64,000 nt of DNA from CAWATG01 sp963785035 (GTDB lineage: Bacteria; Actinomycetota; Acidimicrobiia; IMCC26256; CAWATG01): assembly GCA_963785035.1 (NCBI GenBank), contig CAWATG010000011.1, positions 62,001 to 126,000 on the forward strand, given 5' to 3'. This document shows positions 1 through 8,186 of this stretch, in pieces. The notes below the pieces were generated by a model that did no database searches, was not told the origin of the DNA, and saw nothing but the letters and a program-made list of their open reading frames with translations. Every line of letters starts with the position of its first letter. The first letter of the stretch is position 1. Made by a program: the position numbers and the translations under genes.

Positions 1-339
1 CTCGGGCGGCTTGACGCGTGCGGGCGCCGGCGGCTCGGTGTTGTGGCTGGGGAGCAGGCGCATGAGTGCGGTGCCGAGTTCGAGTGCCTCGTTCGGCGGG
101 AGTCCGCCCCAGGCCTCGAGCACCACAGCGGCCTCGAGGCCATCGCGAGGGTCGCGGCTGAGTTGCGCTCTGGTGAGAGCGAGCGCCTGCTCGGGTTTCA
201 TCCGCTCGTCGTCGGGTCGACCTTGCGCCTGCGCGCCGTTGGGCACGTGCTGGTCCACGAGCGCGAGAGCGAGGCCGTTCGCCGCGAGTTCTGCGCCGTT
301 GCCTGCTTGGTGGTAGGTGCCTGGTTCAGGTGAGGTCAT
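1..339 (-). CDS. Partial protein of unknown function, downstream of PelF-like transferase
   Basis: An uninterrupted minus-strand frame starts at an ATG whose bases overlap the stop codon of the glycosyltransferase gene (ATGA, 336-339) and runs off the left edge after 113 codons. It begins MTSPEPGTYHQAGNGAELAA. The visible part is hydrophilic and Ala/Leu-rich, with a helical-repeat look (NEALELGTALMRLLP), so a TPR-like or coiled fold is possible. The 4-base overlap implies translational coupling to the transferase. No family is recognised, and the rest of the gene lies outside the window. The overlapping plus-strand frames look like shadows. Confidence 0.65.
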   Translation of the reverse strand, partial: MTSPEPGTYHQAGNGAELAANGLALALVDQHVPNGAQAQGRPDDERMKPEQALALTRAQLSRDPRDGLEAAVVLEAWGGLPPNEALELGTALMRLLPSHNTEPPAPARVKPPE

Positions 340-1865
340 GAGGCAACCAGTCTCAAGTGTGATCGGTCGGCGACGTCACTTTCGTCTTCATCGAGCTTGT
401 CACGTTCGAGGAGTTCGCCGAGGAGCTCCCGATACGCGTCGACGCAGGCTGAGAGCGGAAAGCGTTCGACGACCCTCTCGTAGGAGCGCGTCCCGAGCCC
501 TTGGGCGAAGGTTGGGTTTCGGAGAAGTGTCACGACGGCGGCAGCGAGCCCGTTCGGGTCGCGAGGCGCCGTGATGAGCCCGCATCCGTTGACCGCATCT
601 CGGACGCCGCCGACTGCGGTCGTGGCAACGGGCCTCCCCTGAGCCATCGCTTCGAGTACCGCGATCGGGAGGCCTTCGGAGATCGAGGTCGAGATCACGA
701 CGTCGGCAGCGTGCAGCGCCGAGGTGACGTCGTTGGTCGATCCCATGAATTTGAATGAATCTCCGAGACCGAGGTCGGCATGGAGCGTATGGCACGACTC
801 GGCGTAGGCCCGCTGTTGCACGTCGACCGGGCCATAGTGCAAGAAACGCGCGTCGGGAATCTGGCGAATCACCTGGGCGGCGGTTCGGAGCGCCGTGTGA
901 ATGTCCTTGAGAGGATCGAACCTGCCGATCATGACGACCGTCTTGGTGTTGGGCAGCGCCGGCGGCCTCTGGTCGGGAAGGCGTACCCCGTTCGGGATGG
1001 GTCGGATGCGCGTGGGATCCGCCCCGAGGAACTCCTCCCACGGAACGTGCGTGGAAGTGACCGGCGAGATGACCGTCGAGGCCTGGCACGCCGCGAGCGA
1101 CAGTGCACGCGAGATTCGGGTGTTGATCCACTGGAAGCCCGGCGAGTCGGCGCGCAGGATGCTGCCGAGGTAGGACTCACGCAGGTACATCCCGTGCTCG
1201 GTGAGCAGGAGCGGCGTGCCGTTGAGTGCACCGTCGACGAGCGCGGGGATCGCAGCCCAGCCTGCTGCGGTGACGTGGATGAGATCGGCTTTTGGTGTCG
1301 GCGCGGCAGCTGTCTGTGCGAGCCAATAGAGCGTTTGGTAGAGCTGGATCGTCTCGGACGCGGACGGTTCGACGATGAGTGACGATTCGGTTCGCGCGTC
1401 GATCCACATTTCCTCGAGCGTGGAGCAGAAGAGGTTCCACGCTCGTCGCGATCGAAAGGCATTGCGCAGTCCGCGTGCATGGACGCGACATTGCACCAGC
1501 AACGCGGTGACCGTCGCCGGCGAGCTATCCCACGTCAACAGCGCGCGCGCAAGTGTTGCCGGGAGTTCGGTGAGATCGACTCGTGTGCGCGGCGCCCAGC
1601 GATTGCGCGCGGGGGTCAACGACCAGAGTCGGATGGGTGTCGCGATCGACGCGTGCTTCGGGAGCTCGAAGATGGGCTTGGTCGAAACCGTTGCGGGAAC
1701 GATCGGGACGAGGAACCAGTCGACGTTGTCGATCTCGCCAATGACGAGTTTGCACCACGAACTCACGCCACCGAGGAAATAGGGATAGGTGCCCTCGGTG
1801 GTCATCACGACCCGGGGTCGCCGTTGCGCGATGCCGTCGCGCTCGTCTGGCAACACGGTGTTCAT
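336..1865 (-). CDS. PelF-like family 4 glycosyltransferase
   Basis: A 509-residue retaining glycosyltransferase with a GT-B fold. The N-terminus carries the signature of the PelF/DUF3492 group (VVMTTEGTYPYFLGGVSSW, about residues 19-37). The C-terminal half has the GT4 nucleotide-sugar site, including VVMIGRFDPLKD and SEGLPIAVLEAMAQGRPVA with the E-x7-E pair. In Pel systems this cytosolic enzyme polymerises a UDP-sugar into exopolysaccharide; the donor here is not known. It lies in a minus-strand operon, 8 bases after a coiled-coil gene and overlapping the next gene by 4 bases. The frame is intact. Confidence 0.85.
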   Translation of the reverse strand: MNTVLPDERDGIAQRRPRVVMTTEGTYPYFLGGVSSWCKLVIGEIDNVDWFLVPIVPATVSTKPIFELPKHASIATPIRLWSLTPARNRWAPRTRVDLTELPATLARALLTWDSSPATVTALLVQCRVHARGLRNAFRSRRAWNLFCSTLEEMWIDARTESSLIVEPSASETIQLYQTLYWLAQTAAAPTPKADLIHVTAAGWAAIPALVDGALNGTPLLLTEHGMYLRESYLGSILRADSPGFQWINTRISRALSLAACQASTVISPVTSTHVPWEEFLGADPTRIRPIPNGVRLPDQRPPALPNTKTVVMIGRFDPLKDIHTALRTAAQVIRQIPDARFLHYGPVDVQQRAYAESCHTLHADLGLGDSFKFMGSTNDVTSALHAADVVISTSISEGLPIAVLEAMAQGRPVATTAVGGVRDAVNGCGLITAPRDPNGLAAAVVTLLRNPTFAQGLGTRSYERVVERFPLSACVDAYRELLGELLERDKLDEDESDVADRSHLRLVAS

Positions 1866-1873
1866 GCGCTCGA

Positions 1874-2353
1874 CTACGCCTTTGCTACCGAAGCGTCATG
1901 CTTGTCCTGTAGCGCCAGTTCGTCCTGTAATTCGAGTTCGCTTGGAAGCTCTTCCTCGGCTGGTAGGTCGACGGAGACCGTCGGCTCAGGTGTCTGACTT
2001 CTGCGGTCGGTCTGGCGCCGGTCCAGTTCGGCACTCGGTGTCGCAGTCTGGAGCTGGCGGCGCACGACGCGCACTGCGCGCTCGAGTTCGTTGCAGATGC
2101 TCGCGAGAGACTCGCGCAACATGAGTGCCTCACCGAGGGTGGCCCACTCGAATTCACCTGACTCTGCAGTGCGCGATGTCGTGTCGACGAGCATCGCGAC
2201 CTTCGCCGCGCTCGAGGCAGGTGTCGTGTTCTGCTGCCGCTCCAAGCGCAACTGAGCATTTTCGTCGCGGAGAAGCGCCAGCTCCGATTGGAGCGCGATT
2301 ACGGCCGCGTCGTTACCACTCTTGCTTCGTGCCCAAAAATTTTGCAGCGCCAT
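1874..2353 (-). CDS. Coiled-coil acidic-tailed hypothetical protein
   Basis: A 159-residue protein, taking the ATG at 2353 (MALQNFWARSKSGND) as start. A longer frame to 2407 would run through the two palindromes and is less likely. Residues 18-40 form a Leu/Glu-rich coiled coil (LALLRDENAQLRLER). A central helical region is followed by a very acidic Glu/Leu-rich C-terminus. There is no signal peptide or membrane segment. It is first in the operon, 8 bases before the PelF-like transferase, so a scaffold or regulatory role in polysaccharide synthesis is possible. No family is recognised. Confidence 0.6.
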   Translation of the reverse strand: MALQNFWARSKSGNDAAVIALQSELALLRDENAQLRLERQQNTTPASSAAKVAMLVDTTSRTAESGEFEWATLGEALMLRESLASICNELERAVRVVRRQLQTATPSAELDRRQTDRRSQTPEPTVSVDLPAEEELPSELELQDELALQDKHDASVAKA

Positions 2354-2373
2354 GCATCGCCCCGCTCGGTCAG

Positions 2374-2386
2374 CCACGCTTCGTGG
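2374..2386. promoter_or_regulatory. Palindrome copy 1 (CCACGCTTCGTGG)
   Basis: A 13-base element with 5-base arms, CCACG-ctt-CGTGG, extending to 6-base arms in this copy (GCCACG/CGTGGC). It lies 21 bases upstream of the coiled-coil gene start at 2353. An identical copy sits 34 bases further upstream. Two phased identical palindromes just upstream of an operon suggest a dimeric repressor or activator site, or a hairpin in the 5' leader. The protein that would bind is unknown. Confidence 0.4.
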
Positions 2387-2407
2387 CATCATCCCTGCCC
2401 TCGGCAA

Positions 2408-2420
2408 CCACGCTTCGTGG
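2408..2420. promoter_or_regulatory. Palindrome copy 2 (CCACGCTTCGTGG)
   Basis: Second perfect copy of the element at 2374-2386. The centre-to-centre distance is 34 bases, about three helical turns, which would put both sites on the same face of the DNA. Confidence 0.4.
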
Positions 2421-2485
2421 AGCCCTGTCCAGCCAAAAAGATACTAACAGCACTCAATCGTCTCGATTTACACCAAATAGGCAAA

Positions 2486-2537
2486 ACGCTCCGTGGTGGC
2501 TTTCGATGAAGGCGTGCCCGGTCGGCTCACGGAGCGT
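2486..2537. repeat. 10-base inverted repeat with 32-base spacer
   Basis: ACGCTCCGTG at 2486-2495 is matched by its exact reverse complement CACGGAGCGT at 2528-2537. It lies in the divergent intergenic region. It could be a leader-RNA stem for either transcript or a chance match, and no known riboswitch class is recognised. Confidence 0.3.
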
Positions 2538-2893
2538 GGGAACCAGAGTGACGGTGGCGCCAGGCCAGGAGACCTTCGCCCGAACTTCCGGTGATATTCA
2601 GAATCAACCCCCCTGTCTGATTGGCTTGCATGCGGTAGTGAAACGTCCTGGGGGGTCTATAGGGACCACCGAGGATGTGATTATGCCGAAGTCGCGGGTT
2701 GTGTGTGTGTGTTCTGACGGCATTTTTCAGTCGAAAATTTGGTCGGAGCCCCTTGCGATTGCTGGGGACGGGGCTTCGCTCGGGCCGCGCTGCGGCGGTG
2801 TTGGCCACCACTACAGTCCACTCGGACCGGTTCCCCAGGCCCCGCCAGGGCATCCCGAAAGCCGGGCGGGCTGGATGATGCAGAGGCTCTGAA

Positions 2894-4771
2894 GTGGTGA
2901 TATCCGCGGCACTGATGGCGCGAACGGGCTCGGTGGCGGACCCCCGATTCTCGCCATACGGGCGATGTGATGTGGATCCGATCCGGGACCGACGGTGTTG
3001 CGCTACTGGTCGGATCGTCCGACAGAACGGCACCGCAGAAAAATGTCAGTGAAGCTGTTGGCATCGCGTCGGTGCGCAGTTCGGGTGGGGGCATTTATGT
3101 CCCCTTGAGCGTTCGGGACGGGTCTGGAGATGCATACGTTGTCTATGTCGCCGGCGACGGGCGGGTCATGGCATCGGCGCCGATTTCGGGAGCTGTGGGT
3201 GATGGAGCGCTAGGCCAACCGCGGGCGCTGACCTCGATCGAGGATGGCAACGCAGCCGCCCTCGTCGCGTCGTCAGGCCTTCTGGCGTGCGTGCTCGAAA
3301 CGGACGATCGTTGTGGCGTGGTGGAGATCGACCTCACGGGCGGTGTGATCGCCTGTCGCCGTCTCCGATGCCGACTACGCCTGGGATCCGGCTCTTTCGC
3401 CCGATGGCGAGCTGTTGGCCTGGCACGAGTGGAGTTTCCCGAACATGGCCTGGGACGGGTCTCGCATCATGCTTCGGAAACGCTCCACGGGTGTCAATCG
3501 CTGCATTGCCGGCGGTGAACACGAAGCCGTCGGCCAGCCGCGGTTCTCGCCCGACGGCACCAGGCTCGCGTACCTGAGCGACCGAACCGGCTTCATGAAT
3601 GTGTGGGTCGCACGGCCTGACGGATCAGAGGCCCGCCCGTTGATGGACGAGCCCTTCGAACATTGCGGAGCCTTCATGGGGCCCCGGACAGAGGTCCTAC
3701 GCGTGGTCGCCGGACAGCACGGCCATTGCCTGGTGTCGCAATGTCGGGGGCTTTGCTCAGTTGGTCGTGCGGTCCATCGGATCGCAGGAGCCGCCGCGGG
3801 AAATCGCCCGTGGCTGGCATCACGGGCTGGACTGGGCCAGCGCGGGAATCGTCGCTGTTCGCTCGGGAGCGCGCACGCCGCCCCAGATCACGCTCACCGA
3901 TCCCAGTACGGGCGATCGGGTCATTCTCGATCGCAGCGTCGCCGACGCCTTCGAGGCCGCGGGTGTCGACCCATCCGGTTGTGTCGAGCCCGAGATCATC
4001 ACCTGGCCGGTCGAGGCAGGTGCAGCGCACGGCCTGTTGTTTCGCCCGACCGTCGTGCGACGCGATGCTCCGGAGGGCGCAGTGCCTCCGATGTTGGTCC
4101 TCGTGCACGGTGGTCCGACGGGCCAGGCGGTGGTCGGTTGGTCGCCAAGAGTGCAGTCGTTCGTGGAGCAAGGCTGGGTTGTGTTCCAGCCGAACTTTCG
4201 CGGCTCGACCGGATATGGACGCGCGTATACCCAAGCACTGGCGCGGCGCTGGGGTGACCTTGACGTTGCCGACACTGCTGGCGGGATCCGCTACCTCGTC
4301 GAGAACGGAGTCTGCGACCCGCACCGAATCGGAGCGATGGGCGCCAGCTCAGGTGGACTCACAGCCTTGATGTTGTGTGCGCTCCATGGCGACCTGGTGC
4401 GCGCCGGCGTCAGCGTCTACGGCGTCACCGACCTCGAAGGTCTGGTCGCAGCGACGCATCGCTTCGAATCGCGATACCTCGATCGAATTGTCGGAATCCT
4501 GCCCGACGATGTCGCGCGATTTCACGCACAGTCGCCGATCACCCACGCATCGCAGATCAGGGTGCCCGTGCTGCTCTTGCACGGTGATGCCGATCGAACG
4601 GTCCCGCTTCCACAAGCCGAGGCGATGGTGGCGGCACTCGAGCGTGTGGGCGCGCCCGTCGAATATCACGTCTACGAGGGCGAAGGGCACGGCTGGTCCC
4701 GTGCCGAAACGACCGAGGACGAGCTGTGCCGCGTCGAAGCCTTTCTCACTCGAACCGTTCTCGAGACATGA
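2894..4771 (+). CDS. S9 family (acylaminoacyl/dipeptidyl) peptidase, frame broken three times
   Basis: A prolyl-oligopeptidase-fold serine peptidase of about 625 residues, with an N-terminal beta-propeller (repeats such as DPRFSPYG, DPALSPDGELLAW, QPRFSPDGTRLAYLS) and a C-terminal alpha/beta hydrolase domain. The catalytic triad is visible: Ser in MGASSGG, Asp in LLHGDADRTVP, His in EGEGHGWS. The conserved oxyanion region LVHGGPTG is also present. It is cytosolic with no signal peptide. The coding sequence must change frame at about 2966, 3357-3361 and 3676, each time by one extra base, and the protein reads through smoothly once these are corrected. The start is uncertain (GTG 2894 or 2897, behind an AGAGG). 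Confidence 0.8.
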
Positions 4772-4921
4772 GGGCGACCACGTGCCCGAGAGGGACGAGG
4801 ATGGCAAGGTGGCCGTGACCCAACGGGGGAATTGGGCAAAATATGGCACGCGTGCGTTTGTTCAGGGACCTTTCAGGCGCACGATGGCGCGAGCAGCCCT
4901 GATCGTCGGTCAAACTGGGGC

Positions 4922-5449
4922 ATGCGTGTCGACCGTACCTTTGCCTTCGTCGACCTGTGCGGTTTCACCCGTTTCACCGAGTCCCAGGGTGACGAGGAAG
5001 CCGTCTACGTGCTCACCGGATTTCGCGCAGTGTTACGCGAAGTGGCTTCCGACCACGGTGTGCGCATCGGTAAGTGGCTCGGTGACGGTGCGATGCTCGT
5101 TGCTCCCGAAGCCGATTTCGTTGTCGAAGGGATCCTCGAACTTCAGCGCCGTGTCGACATCGCCGGCGTGGGTCTTCCTGTTCGATGTGGCGCCGCCCGA
5201 GGTCGCGTCATTCTGTTCGAGGGTGACGACTACATCGGCAGTCCGGTCAACCTGGCCGCACGTCTGTGTGACTCCGCCGCGCCCTACGAAGTGCTTGCCT
5301 CGGCCGACCTCCTTGAGGTGGTCCCTCCGACCGCGCTCTACGCAGAGGCGAGTCTGGTGATTCCCGGGTTTATCCATCCGGTACCGGTCTTGCGTGTGAC
5401 ATCGAAGACGAGTGGCGAGCCTGAGCCACTCCCGCCATCGCTGCGCTGA
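4922..5449 (+). CDS. Stand-alone class III nucleotidyl cyclase domain protein
   Basis: A 175-residue protein consisting almost only of a class III adenylate/guanylate cyclase catalytic domain. The first metal-binding Asp is in FAFVDLCGFTRFTE (residues 7-20), the second in GKWLGDGAMLV, and the transition-state Asn/Arg pair in NLAARLCD. There is no membrane segment, HAMP or other sensor domain. Such single-domain proteins may act as homodimers making cAMP, but activity is not proven from sequence. The ATG at 4922 is used; the longer frame from 4832 lacks support. It precedes murA by about 45 bases in the same direction. Confidence 0.75.
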   Translation: MRVDRTFAFVDLCGFTRFTESQGDEEAVYVLTGFRAVLREVASDHGVRIGKWLGDGAMLVAPEADFVVEGILELQRRVDIAGVGLPVRCGAARGRVILFEGDDYIGSPVNLAARLCDSAAPYEVLASADLLEVVPPTALYAEASLVIPGFIHPVPVLRVTSKTSGEPEPLPPSLR

Positions 5450-5493
5450 CGCGGACGCGCCCCTGGCCGGTCCGACGCCGTACGCTTGCTCGA

Positions 5494-6765
5494 ATGCAAC
5501 GTTTCGTGGTTCGTCCGTCCGGGCCTCTGTCGGGGGCGGTTCGCGTTTCGGGCGCAACCAAGAACGCCGGCCTCAAACAGATGGCAGCGTCGCTGCTGGC
5601 GCCTGGTACGACAACGCTGCGAAACCTTCCGCCCGTCGTCGACCTCGAGATCATGATCGATGTATTACGCGCGATCGGGGCGACGGTCGAATGGATCGGA
5701 CCCGATGCCCTGCGCATCGACACGAGCGCTGAGCTGACGCCTGAAGCGCCTTATGAGCTGGTTACGCGGATGCGTGCGTCGATCAACGTATTGGGACCAC
5801 TGTTGGGGCGCTGCGGTCAGGCGCGTGTCGCGATGCCCGGCGGCGACGCGATCGGTAGCCGCAAGCTCAACATGCACTTCCGTGGGTTGGAGGCGATGGG
5901 CGTCGAACTCCAGGTCGTCCACGGATTCATCGAGGCGCGGTGCAACCGGCTCGCCGGTGCGCGGATCGTCTTGGAGTTTCCCAGCGTCGGCGCGACCGAG
6001 AACCTGCTCGCTGCTGCGGTGCTCGCGAAGGGCCAGACGATTTTGGAGAACGCCGCCCGCGAGCCGGAGATCGGTGGGCTCGTCGCCTTTCTCAACCGAA
6101 TGGGCGCTCGCATCGACGGGATCGGAACCTCCACGCTCGAGATCGAAGGTGTCGACGCGCTCAGACCCGTTGAGAGCGAGATCATGACGGACCGGATCGA
6201 GACCGGCACGTTGCTGATGGCTTGTGGCATCGCCGGCGGCGACGTCCATCTGCTCGGAGCGCGTGCGGATCACCTCGAAACCGTCATCGCCAAGTTGGTC
6301 GAGATGGGGATGGAGATCGCGCCGACTCCCGATGGAATTCAGGCGCGGGCCGAGGGACGGCTCCACGCGACTGATATTGCGACCTTGCCGTACCCGGGTT
6401 TTGCGACCGACTTCATGCCTTTGGCCGTGTCATTGCTCGCAGTCGCTGAAGGCACCGCAATCGTCACGGAAAACATCTTCGATGGTCGCTTCGGATTCGT
6501 CGACGAGATGGCACGCCTCGGCGCCGACGTTCGGAACGAGGGCCGTCACGCCGTGATCCGCGGGATGCCTCGCCTCTCCAGCGCTCCCGTGCGGGCCCAT
6601 GACGTGCGCGCCGGGGCAGCGTTGGTGCTCGCAGGGCTCGTCGGTGACGGTGTCACCACGGTGTTCGGCCGCGAGCACGTGGACCGCGGCTATCCCGATT
6701 TGGCCAAGACGTTGCGGGCATTGGGCGCAGATGTGGAAGCAGCGGACGAAAACGGGCCACGATGA
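5494..6765 (+). CDS. murA: UDP-N-acetylglucosamine 1-carboxyvinyltransferase
   Basis: A 423-residue EPSP-synthase-fold enzyme that transfers enolpyruvate from PEP to UDP-GlcNAc, the first committed step of peptidoglycan synthesis in the cytosol. The N-terminal Lys-Asn pair is at residues 23-24, and TEN/TDRIETGT and the C-terminal FEDRG-like region (DVRAGAALVLAGL) are present. The usual catalytic Cys loop reads MPGGDAIGSR, with Asp at about residue 118 in place of Cys. The same change in Mycobacterium tuberculosis MurA is known to make the enzyme insensitive to fosfomycin. The frame is intact and full length. Confidence 0.95.
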   Translation: MQRFVVRPSGPLSGAVRVSGATKNAGLKQMAASLLAPGTTTLRNLPPVVDLEIMIDVLRAIGATVEWIGPDALRIDTSAELTPEAPYELVTRMRASINVLGPLLGRCGQARVAMPGGDAIGSRKLNMHFRGLEAMGVELQVVHGFIEARCNRLAGARIVLEFPSVGATENLLAAAVLAKGQTILENAAREPEIGGLVAFLNRMGARIDGIGTSTLEIEGVDALRPVESEIMTDRIETGTLLMACGIAGGDVHLLGARADHLETVIAKLVEMGMEIAPTPDGIQARAEGRLHATDIATLPYPGFATDFMPLAVSLLAVAEGTAIVTENIFDGRFGFVDEMARLGADVRNEGRHAVIRGMPRLSSAPVRAHDVRAGAALVLAGLVGDGVTTVFGREHVDRGYPDLAKTLRALGADVEAADENGPR

Positions 6766-6925
6766 AGGGCAGCGCCGGTGTGAGACGGGTTTCCGGGGCG
6801 GCGCGGAATCAGTGGGATACTTGTGGTGTTGCTCTCAGTACCAACTGCGCCGCCGGTCCGGGAGTGCGAACGCTGGGGACATCGAGTGACCGGAAATGTC
6901 GTGGGTGACGAGGAGGAGTTCTGTT

Positions 6926-7186
6926 ATGGCTGTTGAAACCGAGCAGGCCGAAAACATGGAAGACAAGATCCTCGCCGCGCTCGACGTGATCCGACCTGCG
7001 TTGCAGTCCGACGGAGGCGACATCGTGTTCAACTACGTCGCCGACGGCATCGTGCACGTGAGCCTCGTCGGCGCATGTGGCACGTGCGCAGTCTCGACGA
7101 TGACGTTGAAGGCCGGGGTCGAGCGAATCCTCATGGATCGTGTACCGGGCATCACCGAGGTCGTCGCGGACAACATCGACGCGTAG
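6926..7186 (+). CDS. NifU C-terminal-domain Fe-S cluster scaffold protein
   Basis: An 86-residue protein of the NifU-C/NfuA scaffold domain. The cluster-binding Cys pair is in VGACGTCAVSTMTLK (CxxC), and LDVIRPALQSDGGD is the family's N-terminal motif. It probably assembles or carries [4Fe-4S] clusters for apo-proteins in the cytosol. Start ATG 6926 is preceded by GAGGAGG. It lies between murA and meaB in the same direction, 11 bases before meaB, and may be co-transcribed with meaB. Confidence 0.85.
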   Translation: MAVETEQAENMEDKILAALDVIRPALQSDGGDIVFNYVADGIVHVSLVGACGTCAVSTMTLKAGVERILMDRVPGITEVVADNIDA

Positions 7187-7197
7187 CCGACCCAGCA

Positions 7198-8151
7198 ATG
7201 CCGCCGCGCTCTGACCCCCTCGCGTTGGTGACGCGCGCCATCGCAGGTGACCGCAGCGCCATAGCGAAACTCATCTCGATGATGGAGCTCGGCGGAGACG
7301 ACGCGGCCGTCGCGATCGGCGCGCTGTACCGCCACACGGGCAACGCGTACACGATTGGGATCACCGGAGCGCCCGGCGCCGGGAAGTCGACCCTGACCGA
7401 CAAGTTGCTCCGCAGGATTCGTCGTGACGGTGACGAGGTCGGCGTGCTGGCGATCGATCCGACGAGCCCCTTCAGCGGTGGCGCCATTCTCGGTGACCGT
7501 ATCCGCATGCAGGATCACGCCGTCGACCCGGGGGTGTTCATCCGGTCGATGGCGACGCGCGGTCATCTCGGTGGGCTCTCCCTTGCGACGCGCCAAGGCG
7601 TCCGTGTGCTCGATGCGGTCGGCAAGCCCTGGATCGTGATCGAGACCGTCGGTGTCGGCCAGGTCGAAGTCGAGATCGCCGAAGCCGCCGATACGACCGT
7701 TGTCGTGCTCAATCCCGGTTGGGGCGACGGAGTGCAGGCCAACAAGGCCGGGCTTCTCGAAATTGCCGACGTGTTTGTCGTCAACAAAGCTGATCGTGAC
7801 GGGACCGCCGAAACCGTGCGCGACCTGGACGCGATGCTCGACCTGGGTGGTCATCCTCCATGGCGACCACCGATCGTCGAGACGGTCGGCACGACCGGTA
7901 AGGGCGTCGATGAACTCTTCGACGCGATCGTGGCACATCGCCGCCATGTCGAATCCTCCGGCGAGCTGGCGCGTCGACGTGGACTGCGTTTGCGCGACGA
8001 GATCCGCACGATTGTTGCGCATCGGCTCGAACTGCAGAGCCGTCAACGTTGTTCGGGCGCAGACTTCGAGGACATCGTCGCCCGGGTCGAGCGACGAGAA
8101 CTCGACCCCTATGGCGCCGCCGACGCCGTCATGGGCCTGACCTCTGCCTGA
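7198..8151 (+). CDS. meaB: MeaB/ArgK-type G3E GTPase chaperone
   Basis: A 317-residue P-loop GTPase that protects and reloads the B12 cofactor of methylmalonyl-CoA mutase or a related mutase. The Walker A motif is GAPGAGKST, the switch region is DPTSPFSGGAILGDRIRM, and VVNKADRDG is the guanine-specificity motif. Mutase genes are not in this window, but the acyl-CoA carboxylase at 12860-14640 and the following enoyl-CoA hydratase fit propionate or odd-chain acyl-CoA metabolism. Start ATG 7198. Confidence 0.9.
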   Translation: MPPRSDPLALVTRAIAGDRSAIAKLISMMELGGDDAAVAIGALYRHTGNAYTIGITGAPGAGKSTLTDKLLRRIRRDGDEVGVLAIDPTSPFSGGAILGDRIRMQDHAVDPGVFIRSMATRGHLGGLSLATRQGVRVLDAVGKPWIVIETVGVGQVEVEIAEAADTTVVVLNPGWGDGVQANKAGLLEIADVFVVNKADRDGTAETVRDLDAMLDLGGHPPWRPPIVETVGTTGKGVDELFDAIVAHRRHVESSGELARRRGLRLRDEIRTIVAHRLELQSRQRCSGADFEDIVARVERRELDPYGAADAVMGLTSA

Positions 8152-8186
8152 AAGATCTCGGTGTCCCGTGGCTAATCTCCGTGGCC

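Larger units (their letters stand above)
2354..2893. other. 540-base divergent intergenic region
   Basis: This gap separates the minus-strand polysaccharide operon from the plus-strand S9 peptidase. It is more AT-rich than its surroundings near 2340-2480 and 2690-2750, and contains two identical 13-base palindromes (2374 and 2408), a 10-base inverted repeat (2486/2528) and a short TG run (2699-2710). Several frames of over 100 codons cross it on both strands, but none shows a recognisable domain, a good ribosome site or actinobacterial codon bias. It probably carries promoters for both directions. I could not place -35/-10 boxes with confidence. Confidence 0.5.

Noticed and set aside
11..333. 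Two plus-strand frames of about 100 codons at the left edge
   Set aside because: The minus-strand frame over the same bases has an ATG overlapping the glycosyltransferase stop and uninterrupted coding; the plus frames have Arg/Ser/Ala composition typical of GC-rich shadows.
2125..3094. Long frames across the intergenic region on both strands
   Set aside because: Low-complexity Arg/Pro/Ser composition, no domains and no ribosome sites; the 3' parts are shadows of the S9 peptidase.
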